DNA of 64,000 nt from Protonemura montana (taxonomy: Eukaryota; Arthropoda; Insecta; Plecoptera; Nemouridae). This document shows, one piece after another, positions 20,433 through 32,347 of this stretch. Position numbers and translations under genes: made by a program. The stretch spans positions 24,665,111-24,729,110 of the forward strand of contig OX387606.1 of assembly GCA_947568835.1 (NCBI GenBank). Reading direction: 5' to 3'. The notes under the pieces were generated by a model that was not told the DNA's origin, did not search any database, and saw only the letters and a list, made by a program, of their open reading frames with translations. Position 1 is the first letter of the stretch; each line of letters starts with the position of its first letter.

Positions 20433-21022
20433 ACGCAAAACTCTAATTGCATTGTAATTGAACTTGTGCAATTAACTGGAACAACGACAAATTGATCTCT
20501 AAATCAGTTTGTTACAAATGACCTCGCCGTTGGTCCATGAGGGGAGATCAACTGGCAATTGCAAAACTACTGGCGACGGTCTATTTGTTTAAGCGACGCC
20601 GGCGTCGTTGCCATAGGAAAAGGCGTCGATGGACGCTGCCCAGACGCTGGAAAAGCCACTGCGATCGCCGGTGGCAAGAAAATGTTTGGACGATTTGTGC
20701 AATTTCGAATCCACTTGCTAATTGAGGAAAAGTTTCAATTGCGCATGAAAATATTATGCGATTTCTCAACTTTAATTTAGTATTATTTTGTTAGGCGGTG
20801 CCAATTCTTATTTCTAAAGCGTGAACTTCTATTTCTGAAAACTGCTTCCTTGATGCGGTGCCAGCGTCTGATTACATTTGCTTTTTTGTGATCACAAACT
20901 CTACGCGGACAAGTTCAATAATCTCGCGTTCAGATTCAAAATGTTTCTTGTATCTTTAGTTAAGAACATACTTAGCTCATTTCAAGATCGAAAGTGAAGC
21001 GAATAAATGTGCCAACCTTAGC
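20433..21022. other. Intergenic stretch, no gene recognised
   Basis: A short CG-rich patch at about 20590-20690 holds repeated GGCGTCG-type words and gives Arg-rich frames. There is no domain, RNA gene or repeat element that I can name. Confidence 0.4.
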
Positions 21023-21296
21023 ATTAACAACACTATAACCGTCTCAAAAATTGATGCCCAAACGGGGACTCAAACCCCGATCTCCACCTGTCGCGGGTGT
21101 TGCTCTAACCAATTGAGCTACTTGAACCCTGATCTCCACCTGTCGCGGGTGTTGCTCTAACCAATTGAGCTACTTGGACACTGGCTTTTTGAGACGATTT
21201 CAGTGTATTTGATCAGAATTTAGACGGTTATAGTGTTGATAATAATAAAATACCCAGCGCATTGCAAGCGTTTGCTATTTAAATAATATTTCATCG
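21023..21296 (-). mobile_element. Inverted-repeat tRNA-array element, copy B (2 units)
   Basis: A short copy: left arm AACAACACTATAACCGTCTC, two ~55-bp tRNA-type modules, a short spacer, and right arm TTAGACGGTTATAGTGTTGA continuing into GCAAGCGTTTGC. It shows that the element is viable as a unit with only two modules. Confidence 0.83.
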
Positions 21297-21654
21297 AAAA
21301 GTGTTAACCCTTTCCTTTATCTCGAAGGTTAATCAAAGCTGAGTTCGATAATATTTTTATCTCGGCGATTTTAAAACATTGCTCTCTCCAACGCTCTGAT
21401 CGTACGTCATTTGCTGGCAGAATGGCGATTATTTCCTGACAGTGTCCTGACTTCGTCCTGAATCGTCCTGAAAACAATTGTTTGCCAGCTCGGCAATGCG
21501 TTACTGCACTTTATAACCTGGGACATGTTGGGCAAGGAAGCGACACATTCAATGTAGCTACAGCAAAACTGTTGGGGCTGAACCAAAAACACGGATACAG
21601 GAGATAAATTTAGAAACATCTTAGTGATTTATACATTTAAAAAACTGATCCAAT

Positions 21655-22545
21655 TTTATTATTATCAACACTGTAACCGTTTCAAAAATTGATGCCCAAA
21701 TTGCATTGCAAGCGTTTGCAATTTAAATAAGATTTCATCCTAATACAGCAACGAATCCAACGTCAAATTGGAGTTATTCGAGTTTGACAGGTTCTGACGT
21801 GATATAGCGTCACTAGAATCAGAGTGACTGTGAGTATTCACAGCCTCTTGGTTCTACTCCTTGGAGATCCGTCAATCTCATCAAATACACTAAAATTGTC
21901 TTAAAAAGCAAGTGTCCAAGTAGCTCAATGGTTCAGAGCAACACCCGCGACAGGTGGAGATCGGGGTCCAAGTAGCTCAATTGGTTAGAGCAACACCCGC
22001 GACAGGTGGAGATCGGGGTCCAAGTAGCTCAATTGGTTAGAGCAAAACCCGCGACAGGTGGAGATCGGGGTCCAAGTAGCTCAATTGGTTAGAGCAACAC
22101 CCGCGACAGGTGGAGATCGGGGTCCAAGTAGTTCAATTGGTTAGAGCAACACCCGTGACAGGTGGAGATCTGGGTCCAAGTAGCTCAATTGGTTAGAGCA
22201 ACACCCGCGACAGGTGGAGATCGGGGTCCAAGTAGCTCAATTGGTTAGAGCAACACCCACGACAGGTGGAGATCGGGGTTCAAGTAGCTCAATTGGTTAG
22301 AGCAACACCCGCGACAGGTGGAGATCGGGGTCCAAGTAGCTCAATTGGTTAGAGCAACACCCACGACAGGTGGAGATCGGGGTTCAAGTAGCTCAATTGG
22401 TTAGAGCAACACCCGCGACAGGTGGAGATAGGAGATTCGAGTCCCCGTTCGAACATCAATTTTTGAGACGGTTCTTGTGTTGTTAATAATAAAATACTAC
22501 GCGCATTGCAAGCGTTTGCAATTTAAATCAGATTTCATCTAAACT
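21655..22545 (+). mobile_element. Inverted-repeat tRNA-array element, copy C (about 10 units)
   Basis: The array reads in plus orientation. About ten GTCCAAGTAGCTCAATTGG modules end in the one with a T-arm (GGAGATTCGAGTCCCCG), joined to the right arm (CATCAATTTTTGAGACGG). The left side has the spacer (GACGTGATATAGCGTCACTA, palindromic) and a rearranged left arm. Several modules carry point changes (CCCACGAC, CCCGTGAC), showing independent drift. Confidence 0.84.
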
Positions 22546-23099
22546 AATTCAATCTTTACCGAAAGTAAATCCTTGATAGCACCGCATTCAATTTGCGACC
22601 CTCACGATAATTTCCAATACGTTGAGTTGAAAATCCGAATAGATTCTGATTTGATTGCCATCCCATGCATGCAACTGCAGCTGCGTATTGAAGTGAACAA
22701 TTGGTTTATTGACCTCTCGATTCGCAATCAAACGAAGAAATCAAATAAATATTGAATACCACCGACTCGTGATTTAATGGCGAGGTCATGAATAACAATA
22801 ACATTTTGCTGATAAGGTAACAATGTTACCACCATGGCAACATGAAACGGAGCTGACATTACCTACGCTCGGCAAACAGATCTAAGCAGGGAGATTGCGA
22901 AACTAGGCATGTTTTTCCAGACGGTTTAATAAATTTTATTTTTATATCGATATCGATATCGATGGTCATGTTTGTGAAATATTACAGCGTTGATTTTCAA
23001 CGGCGATAAGTTGGGGACAATGACTTCTGTCTCAAGGCTACAAATCAGACAGTTTGCCATACTGAGGTTTTTAGACACCAAATATCTAATTCCAACGAT
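22546..23099. other. Intergenic stretch, no gene recognised
   Basis: AT-rich sequence with a short ATCGAT-type simple repeat near 22945-22965. No coding or RNA feature is supported. Confidence 0.4.
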
Positions 23100-23430
23100 G
23101 TGAAGGTTTTTAGACTCATGTCTAATTGGTTTTTCCATACACATAATTGGTTATTTAGTAAAAAAAACACCAATTTATTCGGGATTTTATTTCAGAAAAT
23201 ACAAAATGCATTAGTTTTTTGAGTTATTGACCCTGATTATTTTATTTAGATGCATTTAGGAAGCTTGAACTTGGTAATTGTTATAATTTTGTGTGGTTCT
23301 TTTGGTATTGGAAAATTGTCAGGACTGCTCTTACCCTTGAAGAAGTAACTAGTATATGTTACGAAACGTTGGGAAATTAAGTTGTTCTTCACTTAGCATT
23401 CAAAACCCAGTTGAAATAGTTTTTCTAAAA
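23100..23430. mobile_element. Fold-back element F, copy 2
   Basis: It contains GGTTTTTAGACTCATGTCTA at the left and CATTCAAAACCCAGTTGAAATAG-type sequence at the right. The interior includes GAAAATTGTCAGGACTGCTC, the reverse complement of the same block in copy 1, so this copy is in the other orientation. Confidence 0.72.
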
Positions 23431-23964
23431 AAATGTTCAGCAATATTTCCACTCGCAATCGAGCACGAATCCAACAAGTGCGTAGTGTTCTTGTCAAAGC
23501 TGTCACACATTGCGTGCGATAATTCAAGCGTCATTGACAATGATTAACCCGAGTAAAACAACGACTGGGTCGACCAACAAATTATGCAACAAGTACTTCA
23601 CTCGTTACACCAAATAATTACAACTGCAGACCAGAATTACAACCATATTTTACATGAATTACACGGTTTTAATGCTAAAAAAAGCTACAATCTCAGAGTT
23701 AATAAATGTTGAAATACACATTATTCACAAGTTTACTAGATTACATTTCCTCTTCAACTTACACGAAGACTTTCCTTGCAAGCAAATGACTCGATTTAGC
23801 ATCTTTATTACCATTTTAATCATGTTTTACATTTGATATCAAAACTTTTTACCCAATTTCAAACGCGTTTCTCCTCGTCGCAATTAAACACAACAAATAG
23901 CTGACCAACCAACGAGTAAACAAAACTTTTTACCTTCAGTATTCGAGTCACAAGTATCTAGTTA
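23431..23964. other. Intergenic stretch, no gene recognised
   Basis: AT-rich, with short frames only. No domain, splice-flanked exon or repeat family was recognised. Confidence 0.4.
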
Positions 23965-24075
23965 TGATGGTTTTTAGACTCATGTCTACTTGATTTAAAC
24001 TTAGCACTAGTTTTGACAAAAACCATTTCAACTGGGTTATAATATATATAACCCAGTTGAAATAGTTTTTCTTAG
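23965..24075. mobile_element. Fold-back element F, copy 3: arms only
   Basis: The two arms meet directly: AACTGGGTTATAATATATAT then AACCCAGTTGAAATAG. The interior is lost, leaving a near-perfect hairpin, a minimal derivative of family F. Confidence 0.75.
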
Positions 24076-24833
24076 ATCTCTAGTTCTTTAAGTTTAAAAT
24101 TGTTCTAAGTTTTAAGTTTCAAATTCATTGGACAAGTTCTGTCCAAAAAATTGAATTTCTACGTAGCTTATAATTGAGTTATATTTATGTTAAACGTTGA
24201 TCTGTCTTTATGCCTTGTTTTGTTTGCCTTGTCTACGTGTTTTCCAAATTTTATCAAATCGCACTCGGCCTCTGTTGCTGATAATTAAATAATAATAAGA
24301 TTGTATTCATTTCTTTCAATTCGGTGGCTCAAGACTGTAAGGTTTCGCTTATCACAATAAAGAACGAAGCCAAGAGATAGGATGAAAACAATGATTTATT
24401 CAAAGAGATGTCAATCCGGCAGACCGTTGATACATTCGGAGGACCGAATTCAACTGCCTCTCCTTGGGGTCGCAGCCCTTTCGGATCGTCTCTGTCCCTA
24501 CCTACCTGGCCTGGTGGAGGGACAGGTTACTAACCGCACAAAGTGGCGGGAACGTTACTAGACATTGTTCTAAGATGAAATTGGCGGCTTGAAGCAAGCA
24601 AGAAGCGTGGATTTAACTTAAGTTTTTGTACTTAGAAAGTACCGAGAGGATTGACGCACTTCGGTAATTAGTCGATTACCCAGGTACATATAGAGACAGA
24701 CACGCGTGGGTTACGTGAACTGGATTGCACTTGCGTGAGTTTTAGATGTGTAATGTCATTAACAAATAAAGCGTCATCGTGTTGCTGGTGAGCGTATCTA
24801 TTTGTGATGAAAAGTGAAGCTGATTGATTATTG
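24076..24833. other. Intergenic stretch, no gene recognised
   Basis: It includes a stretch at 24360-24610 that could be the remains of a retroelement, but no terminal repeats or ORFs were found to support this. Confidence 0.35.
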
Positions 24834-25426
24834 GGCTTTAACGACGCACTGTTTTGACATCTGGTCGTGTGGCACTGGTCTAATGGCGTCGGTGAATGAG
24901 TGGATGATGATGAACCTAACCTAGTCTGGAAGGGAGGAGGGGGAACCCGGTGCTGGCACGTAGTATACTCCTGTCGATGACCAAGGGGACCACCGACTTA
25001 ACGTTCCTTCCGAAGGACGGTACAACGCGAACAACAGGATTCCTCCTCAAATCCATGCTGTCGAGAGGTTGATAAGCAAGGCGTGTGAAGTTGCTGTACT
25101 AACTTTCATCCCTCCAACTTCTCTCCCAAACAGAACTGGTCATGTGTATGGTGGTCACCCATCAAATAACTTACCCAGCGCAGTGTTGCTTAACTTTCAT
25201 CCCTCCAACCTCTCTCCCGAACAGAACTGGTCATGTATATGATGGTCACCCATTCAATACCTGACCCGGCGCAGTGTTGCTTAACTTTCATCCCTCCGAC
25301 CTCTCTCCCAAACAGAACTGGTCATGTGTATGATGGTCACCCATCAAATAACTGACCCAGCGCAGTGTTGCTTAACTTCGGTGATCTCATAAGAACCGGT
25401 GTTTCCAACATGCCAAACCATTCGGT
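24834..25426 (-). mobile_element. 5S-rRNA-derived SINE, copy 6 (3 internal units)
   Basis: Full layout on the minus strand: tail CTTTAACGACGCACTG at the left, body, three ~91-bp units, and head ending in CATGCCAAACCATTCGGT at the right. Confidence 0.88.
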
Positions 25427-25875
25427 AAAGAAGGATGCTAAATATGACAGCTCTGTCAATGACTTTCTATCTCCGCTTGCACTCAAACAAACTGGCTAAT
25501 GACCAAACATTAATCAGCTAATTTTGTCGTGAACTTCACGCATCTGTGGCTTCTGATACCCGATACTGAGAGTAGATTTAGAAAGCATTAATCTCAATGC
25601 TATAAAACGAAGTATAATTGCTTGTTGTTGAATGATATTACTGGTGCAATCGACCAAGTATACAACTGAACTCGGGGTTTTAGATTGACATGAATCGCAT
25701 GCCGTCCCACATTTGCTCCCGGATGCAAGGGATGTTGTAGATTGAATTATTTATTATTATTTTATTAAAGCATCTTTATTTTGTTGATAGCTTCCTTGAG
25801 ATTGTCATGGGCACGCGATTGAAGACGATTACAGTCAGTTTCCGACAAGAATAAATGCGATTTGTCTACTTGTCT

Positions 25876-26185
25876 ACTCATGTCTACTTGATGTAAACTT
25901 AGCACTAGTTTTAACAAAATCTATTTCAACTGGGTTTTGAATGCTAAGTAAAGGGCTACTAAATTTCCCGACGTTTCGCAACATATACTAGTTACTTCTT
26001 CAGAGGTTTGAGCAGTCCTGACAATTTTCCGAAAACAAAAAATTACTCTTGGTTCTTTTGTTATCGGAAAATTGTCAGGACTGCTCTAGCCCTTGAAGAA
26101 GTAACTAGTATATGTTGCGAAACGTCGGGAAATTTAGTAGCCCTTTACTTAGCATTCAAAACCCAGTTGAAATAGTTTTTCCTAA
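25876..26185. mobile_element. Fold-back element F, copy 4
   Basis: Arms with CATGTCTACTTGATGTAAAC and CAAAACCCAGTTGAAATAG enclose an inner palindrome: GCAGTCCTGACAATTTTCC, a short loop, then GGAAAATTGTCAGGACTGC. The whole copy can fold as one long hairpin. Confidence 0.78.
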
Positions 26186-26433
26186 GGGGAACACTTGAAT
26201 GCAACTTTCAAAGATGGGTCACAGTGCAACTTTATCAGTTAAGAATCAGAGGAGAATGGATTGATGATCTTACATATTGCCCAATCGTGGGTCATCTTCG
26301 GCTAGAAAATACGACTCGAATTGCTGATCCAGTTTTTCTAAGTGCATCAACTTGGCCAATTTTTCGGGACAATATTCTGTATTTTCAATCCTCTGCTCGG
26401 CGATTAAGAGAAAGAAATGTTTCGAAATTGCTT

Positions 26434-27440
26434 CTAGTTCGCATTATCAAAATGTAAAGTTTTTTTGCTTTGTTTGAATGCCTCTATCTTGTTTGTCATT
26501 TTAAACTTACTGGATATTGGTCCTAGAAAGCTAAGGTTTAGCTCGTTTAAAAGTGTGAATATGTCTACCAGATTTGCCAGTTTGCCTGACCACTTGTATT
26601 TATCCCTTAAAAAACTAGAGCTTCATCGCTCAATTCGAACAAGCGAGTGAAAACTTAACCACGTGCAGAAGTGTCAAATAACTGGCACCCCATGACTGGC
26701 ACCCATCCCCTCACACAAAATTGAAAATAATCTTGAAGTAAGCGCACTCGATTTCACAAAATTCACTGTTTTCACGCACTCGTTCAGCACTTAGTTCAAT
26801 TTGGGTATCATGTTTATGCTGGCTAACATCTCGCAATGGAAAAAACAATGCATAAGCTGAATTTTTTTGAACCTGTTTTTCAAATGTTTGCACTCCCGAC
26901 TGCTGCCCCGTCGTAGCTGCTGAACCATCAGTCCATAATTCTACAACAAAATACCACTGAAGAAATTTGCTTTCAAAATATTTGTTCAAAACACAAAATA
27001 TCTCCCTTCTGGTTGTGCGATTGGGATAACGAGCAAACGAACAATAAGTCTTCGTGGATTTCTGTTTCTTGAATGTATCAATGTTTCATGAAATTATGTC
27101 AATCGCCTCAGAACAGCGCCGCTTGACAAAGAGGCATTTGATTTAATTTAGCACAAGCATCGTTACCTAAAATTGCTGAGCACGAATCGATAATGCAAGG
27201 TTTAATTAGTTCTTCTCCTATGGTAAATAGCTTCTTGGATTTGATGATGCGTTACGATAGCAAGAAGCCGCTGATGACACGTTTGCAGCTTCCTGTACTT
27301 TCTTTTGCTGGCTTTTCACATCGCTTTTCTTTCAAACAAATCCGAGTAGCTGTCTTCGAACTGGCAGTTCTCAGTCTCCCAAAGCCACTTCCTTGTTGCC
27401 GAGAGTTTTATAACAGCTATAATGCTAGTTGAACGTCATT
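26434..27440 (-). pseudogene. Decayed hAT transposase (SCAND3/ZBED-like)
   Basis: Minus-strand fragments fall in order in different frames. The first is RIIKSKKLFTIGEELIKPC and its continuation (about 27280-27130), then a segment with RTTRREIF, then LWTDGSAATTGQQSGVQT (near 26920). The last contains KLANLVDIFTLLNELNLS and TNKIEAFKQSKK, ending at a TAG at 26434. These match the order of the hAT-family transposase core (the GEEL segment, the CTDGAxAMTG block and the ADIFxxLNELNLSLQG block). Several stops and frame changes separate them, so the gene is dead. No terminal inverted repeats were located. Confidence 0.72.
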
Positions 27441-28299
27441 TTGTAAATTAAATGAAACCAAACTGAATGTACGACGGTTCGGACGTTAATAGTTTCTGTT
27501 TTTTAATGATGATTTTGTTATCAACACCGAGTTCTGTTCGTTTTTTTCAACGTCGATCCACAAAAACTAAAAGCACTCATAGATTCCTGTCGCGACATGT
27601 TTCCCGTGTAAAAGTTTGAGAGTGACTGACCAAGCCGTGCATCATTTGAAACATCCAGTTTGTTTTGTCAAGAGAGGCTTGTTAGACATTTTGTGAAACT
27701 ATAGGAAATCTGGACCATAACGCTTTGTCGGTGCATTAAATATCCCAAATACTCAGTAGTAAATATGGGTAGATAATATCCCCCGTGCCTATAGCTCATT
27801 TCAAAGCCGAAGCCGTCACCGTGTATGGTTTGCTAGGGTTTGTTTTGGGTTTGGATACCATTTCGAGGTATTCACTTTAAGTTAATTTACCAAATCCTGT
27901 GTCCCTTTGTCCCTACTCTTCATTCTCTAGTATAACATGTGAGATCAGAGCAGGAACGACCAATACAGCAAGTACAGCAAGTAAACTTTCATTGTTAGAA
28001 CACAAGCCCAATATGATCCAATATACCCAATTGGACCAGAATCAAATACAATTTCTAGGCAATAAAAGTGTTATAATTCAGGGTTTTTGGTATGAAATGG
28101 TTACCCAGCTGAAAAGCTCGACCCAGCGGCTGAAACCACTGTTTTACATGATATGCCTTTGTGCATTCTAAAGGTCGATGGACTTGATTTTCTCTTGTTG
28201 TTTGCCAAGAAAGTGTCCTTAATCTCATTTCAATGATCAGATCTTGTAGCTTACAATCATCATCTTTTCTCAACATATTATTATCAAGAGGGACATCAA
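27441..28299. other. Intergenic stretch, no gene recognised
   Basis: AT-rich; the N-terminal part of the decayed hAT transposase may continue into the start of this stretch, but I could not follow it. Nothing else is supported. Confidence 0.35.
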
Positions 28300-28368
28300 T
28301 ATTTGAGAGGTTAATAATAAAATACCCCGCGCATTGCAAGCGTTAGCAATTTAAATCAGATTTCAACA
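28300..28368. mobile_element. Solo arm of the inverted-repeat tRNA-array family
   Basis: It contains ATCAATATTTGAGAGGTTAA and CGCGCATTGCAAGCGTTAGC followed by AATTTAAATCAGATTTC, the right arm of the family without an array. It is an old remnant. Confidence 0.65.
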
Positions 28369-29148
28369 TTTCATATCATTTTCTCGGAATGGTATCTTTG
28401 GAAAACGGTTTTTAGAATTAAGGAAACCATCTCACGAGATCGTACACCTCGCGACTGTGTTCTATTTCAACGTGGCCTACCTTCACGCGTCCTCGCTAGT
28501 CCCGTGCCAGTCAGTGTAGGCGAGTCAACCGCCAGGTTCGTTCGTTTAGACTCAGGAAATGTTTACCCAAACGATGAATTGATGGGCAGTAAAGTTTAGA
28601 GAGTAGCGCAGTGTGAAAATATGGCCGGTCCGAGGTTTCCTGTGTCCCGTAGAGTTGCCAACAGAGTCTATGTGGGAGTGGTTGGGAGATGGAGGCAGGG
28701 AAATGTTGCACAAACCGTCTCTTAGTTTGAACCGCTCTAAAATTATATTTGAAAAAGTAGCCAACAGATGGCGCATGGCGAACGTTTATGAACGCGACTG
28801 ACGTCTGTCAAAACTTGACCTCGTTGACACTCGCTTAGCGGGGGCAAAAATGTCTTCGCTCCCCAAAAATGTGTCACATTGTTTTGTACACGCCCTGCTA
28901 TCGGCTTCTCTGATTGCTGACTTGATTTCGATTGATTGTAATACGTGTTCCTGCTAACTTTTTCATAATTTCCACAAATTTGTCATCGTTTATCTTTTGC
29001 TGTTTTTCAATTCTAATTATATGGGAGGACTTTGAGTGAACTTTCGATACCTTCGATTTTAATATTTTTGATGCTCATTTCATAAAACTCATTTTATTCA
29101 AACTTTTCTGAATTAGTTCTCTGTAACCTAAACTGAAGTCCAGTATCA
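28369..29148. other. Intergenic stretch, no gene recognised
   Basis: The frames at 28510-28800 on both strands are short and mutually overlapping, with no family resemblance. No repeat was found. Confidence 0.35.
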
Positions 29149-29750
29149 CACCGAGCGGTTTGCCGTGTTGGAAACACCGGTCCTCGTGAGATCACCGAAG
29201 TTAAGCAACACTGCGCTGGTTCAGATATTGGATGGGTGACTATCATAAACATGACCAGTTCTGTTCGGGAGAGAGGTTGGAGGGATGAAAGTTAAGCAAC
29301 ACTGCGCTGGGTCAGGTATTGGATGGGTGACCATCATACACATGACCAGTTCTGTTTGGATGAGAGGTTGGAGGGATGAAAGTTAAGCAACACTGCGCTG
29401 AGTCATGTATTGAATGGGTGACCATTATACACATGACCAATTCTGTTCGCGAGAGAGGTTGGAGGGATGAAAGTTAGTACAGCAACTTCACTCGCCTTGC
29501 TTATCAACCTCTCGACAGCATGGATTTGTGAAGAAATCCTGTTCTAATTGTACCGTCCTTCGGAAGGGACGTTAAGCCGTTGGTCCCCTTGGTCTTCGAC
29601 AGGAGTAGGCTACGTGCCGGCACCGTGTTTCCCCTCCTCCCTTCTAGGCTAGATTAGGTTCATCATAATCCACTCATTCACCGACGCCATTAGACCAGTG
29701 CCGCATGGCCAGATGTCAAAACAGTGCGTCGTTAAACACCACAAATAAGG
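29149..29750 (+). mobile_element. 5S-rRNA-derived SINE, copy 7 (3 internal units)
   Basis: A well-preserved head (CCGGTCCTCGTGAGATCACC, GAAGTTAAGCAACACTGCG), three units, the body, and the tail ending CAGTGCGTCGTTAAACACC. This is the copy whose head is easiest to align with 5S rRNA. Confidence 0.9.
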
Positions 29751-30170
29751 ACTAAAATATAACAAGGCACATTAATGCAATGACAGCAAAGAATATTTAT
29801 CTTCGTTCTCTGACCGAAATTAACGCCAATTTAACGATATTTCCACACAAAATGGCATCAACTTGGTGTTGCTATCACGTCTCATAAAACACTAAACATT
29901 TGAAAATTGAAAAAAAATTCTATATTTATTGAACAAGCGTATAATTAAACATCCTGGGCTAACAATTCTACCCCCGACAGTGGATGCGTATTTTTACCAA
30001 CAGTTTCCGGCTGACGAGTGCGTAATAAAACGCATTTCTTTGCTTGAAAAGGGGTGCGTTTTTTTAAACGACGCCACCCGACGACGGATTGTCAATGTTT
30101 TTAAACAAGCTCAGTAGTTTCTTGTTTCGCTGGCTGTCAAACTCTGGCGAGGAATTCGAAGATTCCGACC

Positions 30171-31506
30171 ATTACCGTTGAGTGAAGGTTATAGGTAGAG
30201 ACAGAACGTTGATGTTAAACCATTGAGTGTGCAGGTTCTAGGTAGAGACAGAACGTTGATGTTAAACCATTGAGTGTAGGTTCTAGGTAGAGACAGAACG
30301 TTGATGTTAAACCGTTGAGTGTAGGTTCTAGGTAGAGACATAACGTTAATGTTAAACCATTGAATGTGCAGGTTATAGGTAGAGACAGAACGTTGATGTT
30401 AAACCATTGAGTGTAGGTTCTAGGTAGAGACATAACGTTAATGTTAAACCATTGAATGTGCAGGTTATAGGTAGAGACAGAACGTTGATGTTAAACCATT
30501 GAGTGTAGGTTCTAGGTAGAGACATAACGTTAATGTTAAACCGTTGAGTGTGCAGGTTCTAGGTAGAGACAGAACGTTGATGTTAAACCATTGAGTGTAG
30601 GTTCTAGGTAGAGACATAACGTTAATGTTAAACCATTGAATGTGCAGGTTATAGGTAGAGACAGAACGTTGATGTTAAACCATTGAGTGTAGGTTCTAGG
30701 TAGAGACATAACGTTAATGTTAAACCGTTGAGTGTGCAGGTTCTAGGTAGAGACAGAACGTTGATGTTAAACCATTGAGTGTAGGTTCTAGGTAGAGACA
30801 TAACGTTAATGTTAAACCATTGAGTGTGCAGGTTATAGGTAGAGACAGAACGTTGATGTTAAACCATTGAGTGTAGGTTCTAGGTAGAGACATAACGTTG
30901 ATGTTAAACCGTTGAGTGTGCAGGTTATAGGTAGAGACAGAACGTTGATGTTAAACCATTGAGTGTGCAGGTTCTAGGTAGAGACAGAACGTTAATGTTA
31001 AACCGTTGAGTGTGCAGGTTCTAGGTAGAGACAGAACGTTGATGTTAAACCGTTGAGTGTGCAGGTTCTAGGTAGAGACAGAACGTTGATGTTAAACCGT
31101 TGAGTGTGCAGGTTCTAGGTAGAGACAAAACTTTGATGTTACAGTCTCTGCGTGAAAGATGACTACCTTACCGACAAAAATGCAGAGTACCGGAACATTA
31201 CGTTACGTGGAGCCACTGTCGTATGAAATTTAATTTCGATATTTCTCGTAGGTTACTCGCTTTTTAATATCGTTACGTGTATATCAATCGTTGAGGTAAA
31301 CATTGATGGAGATTTTTGAGCATGAAAAGTCACAAAAGCGATTTAACCTACGAAAAATATCGAAATTAAATTTCATACGACAGTGGCTCCACTTAACGTG
31401 ATGTTCCGGTACTCTGCATTTTTGCCGGTAAGGCAGTCATTTTTCACGCAGAGACTGTCACATTAACGTTGAAACTCTACCTATAACCTACACACTCAAC
31501 GGTAAT
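30171..31506. mobile_element. Fold-back element with internal 47-bp array (about 20 units) and hairpin
   Basis: The ends are inverted: ATTACCGTTGAGTG at the left and CACTCAACGGTAAT at the right, flanked by ACC on both sides (a possible 3-bp target duplication). About 20 units follow the left end. Many alternate between a 44-45-bp variant (GAGTGTAGG) and a 47-bp variant (GAATGTGCAGG), giving a ~91-bp higher-order period. From 31131 two ~115-bp arms (ACAGTCTCTGCGTGAAAGAT and its reverse complement) enclose a ~100-bp loop. A single inverted array unit forms the right end. No ORF is present. Confidence 0.85.
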
Positions 31507-32347
31507 ACCTTATGTAGGTCCATGTAGCGACGGCGTGGGACGCAACAAGCAATTACAGAATCTAGTTACAAAAGTTACTGTCATTAATAAATATAAACGT
31601 GTGTGCTTGTTTTAACAATGCAACTTTTCTGATAATTTGTAATACTCAACTAATAAAACCGATTGATTTAAATGTCAAGCCGATATCAACACGAATTGTC
31701 CCACTTGCAGGCGACATCGAAACGAATTCAAGCGAACAATTAGAAACGGGAAACCACGAGCACAGAGCCGGCGTCGGCGTCGTTGACATGTCACGAGACA
31801 AAGCGGAAGCGACTCGCCCATTCGTCAGCAACGTCGCCGGTTATAAATAGCGTCGCGACGCCGCAAGCTCTTCCTCATGACGACGCTAATATCTAGCGAC
31901 GCCTAGTGAGACAATAATAAGCCTATACCTTTTGCCAAACAGCTTTACCTAGCTAGACGATTTTAAAAACCATGCGTCGAAAATAACAAACCGAAAGTAA
32001 CGATCAACAACGATATTTGCTATGCATTCTCGAATTCCTTACTCTAACAGGTGGTTCATGACCTTCTCCAACGCGGAAACATGCACTAATCACTCATTTT
32101 AAGCTTGAAATAACATATTTAATGGTAGGTTAACATTATCTAAGTACTTACATAGCTTTTAAATGAAGACATAATCGGTCAAAAGCACAAGGAGAAATTT
32201 GCAAACTCGCAGTCCGTCCAAAAATTTTAGCACACTTTTCCGAAGACACAAACCGTTGTCTCCGACTTGACCCCGTTTCCCGATCGGTCAGGTCGCACAA
32301 CGTCCCGTTCCCGGTACCGGTGAGATAAATCCTTGCGTTCTACGTCC
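31507..32347. other. Intergenic stretch with a TATA-like site
   Basis: A GC-richer patch at 31740-31910 surrounds a TATAAATA at 31842-31849. The sequence is otherwise AT-rich with no gene recognised. Confidence 0.4.
31842..31849 (+). promoter_or_regulatory. Possible TATA box
   Basis: TATAAATA lies within a CG-rich stretch (GTCGCCGG before it, GCGTCGCGACG after it), which is unusual against the AT-rich surroundings. No transcript can be assigned, and the core also reads as TATTTATA on the other strand, so the direction is uncertain. Confidence 0.3.
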
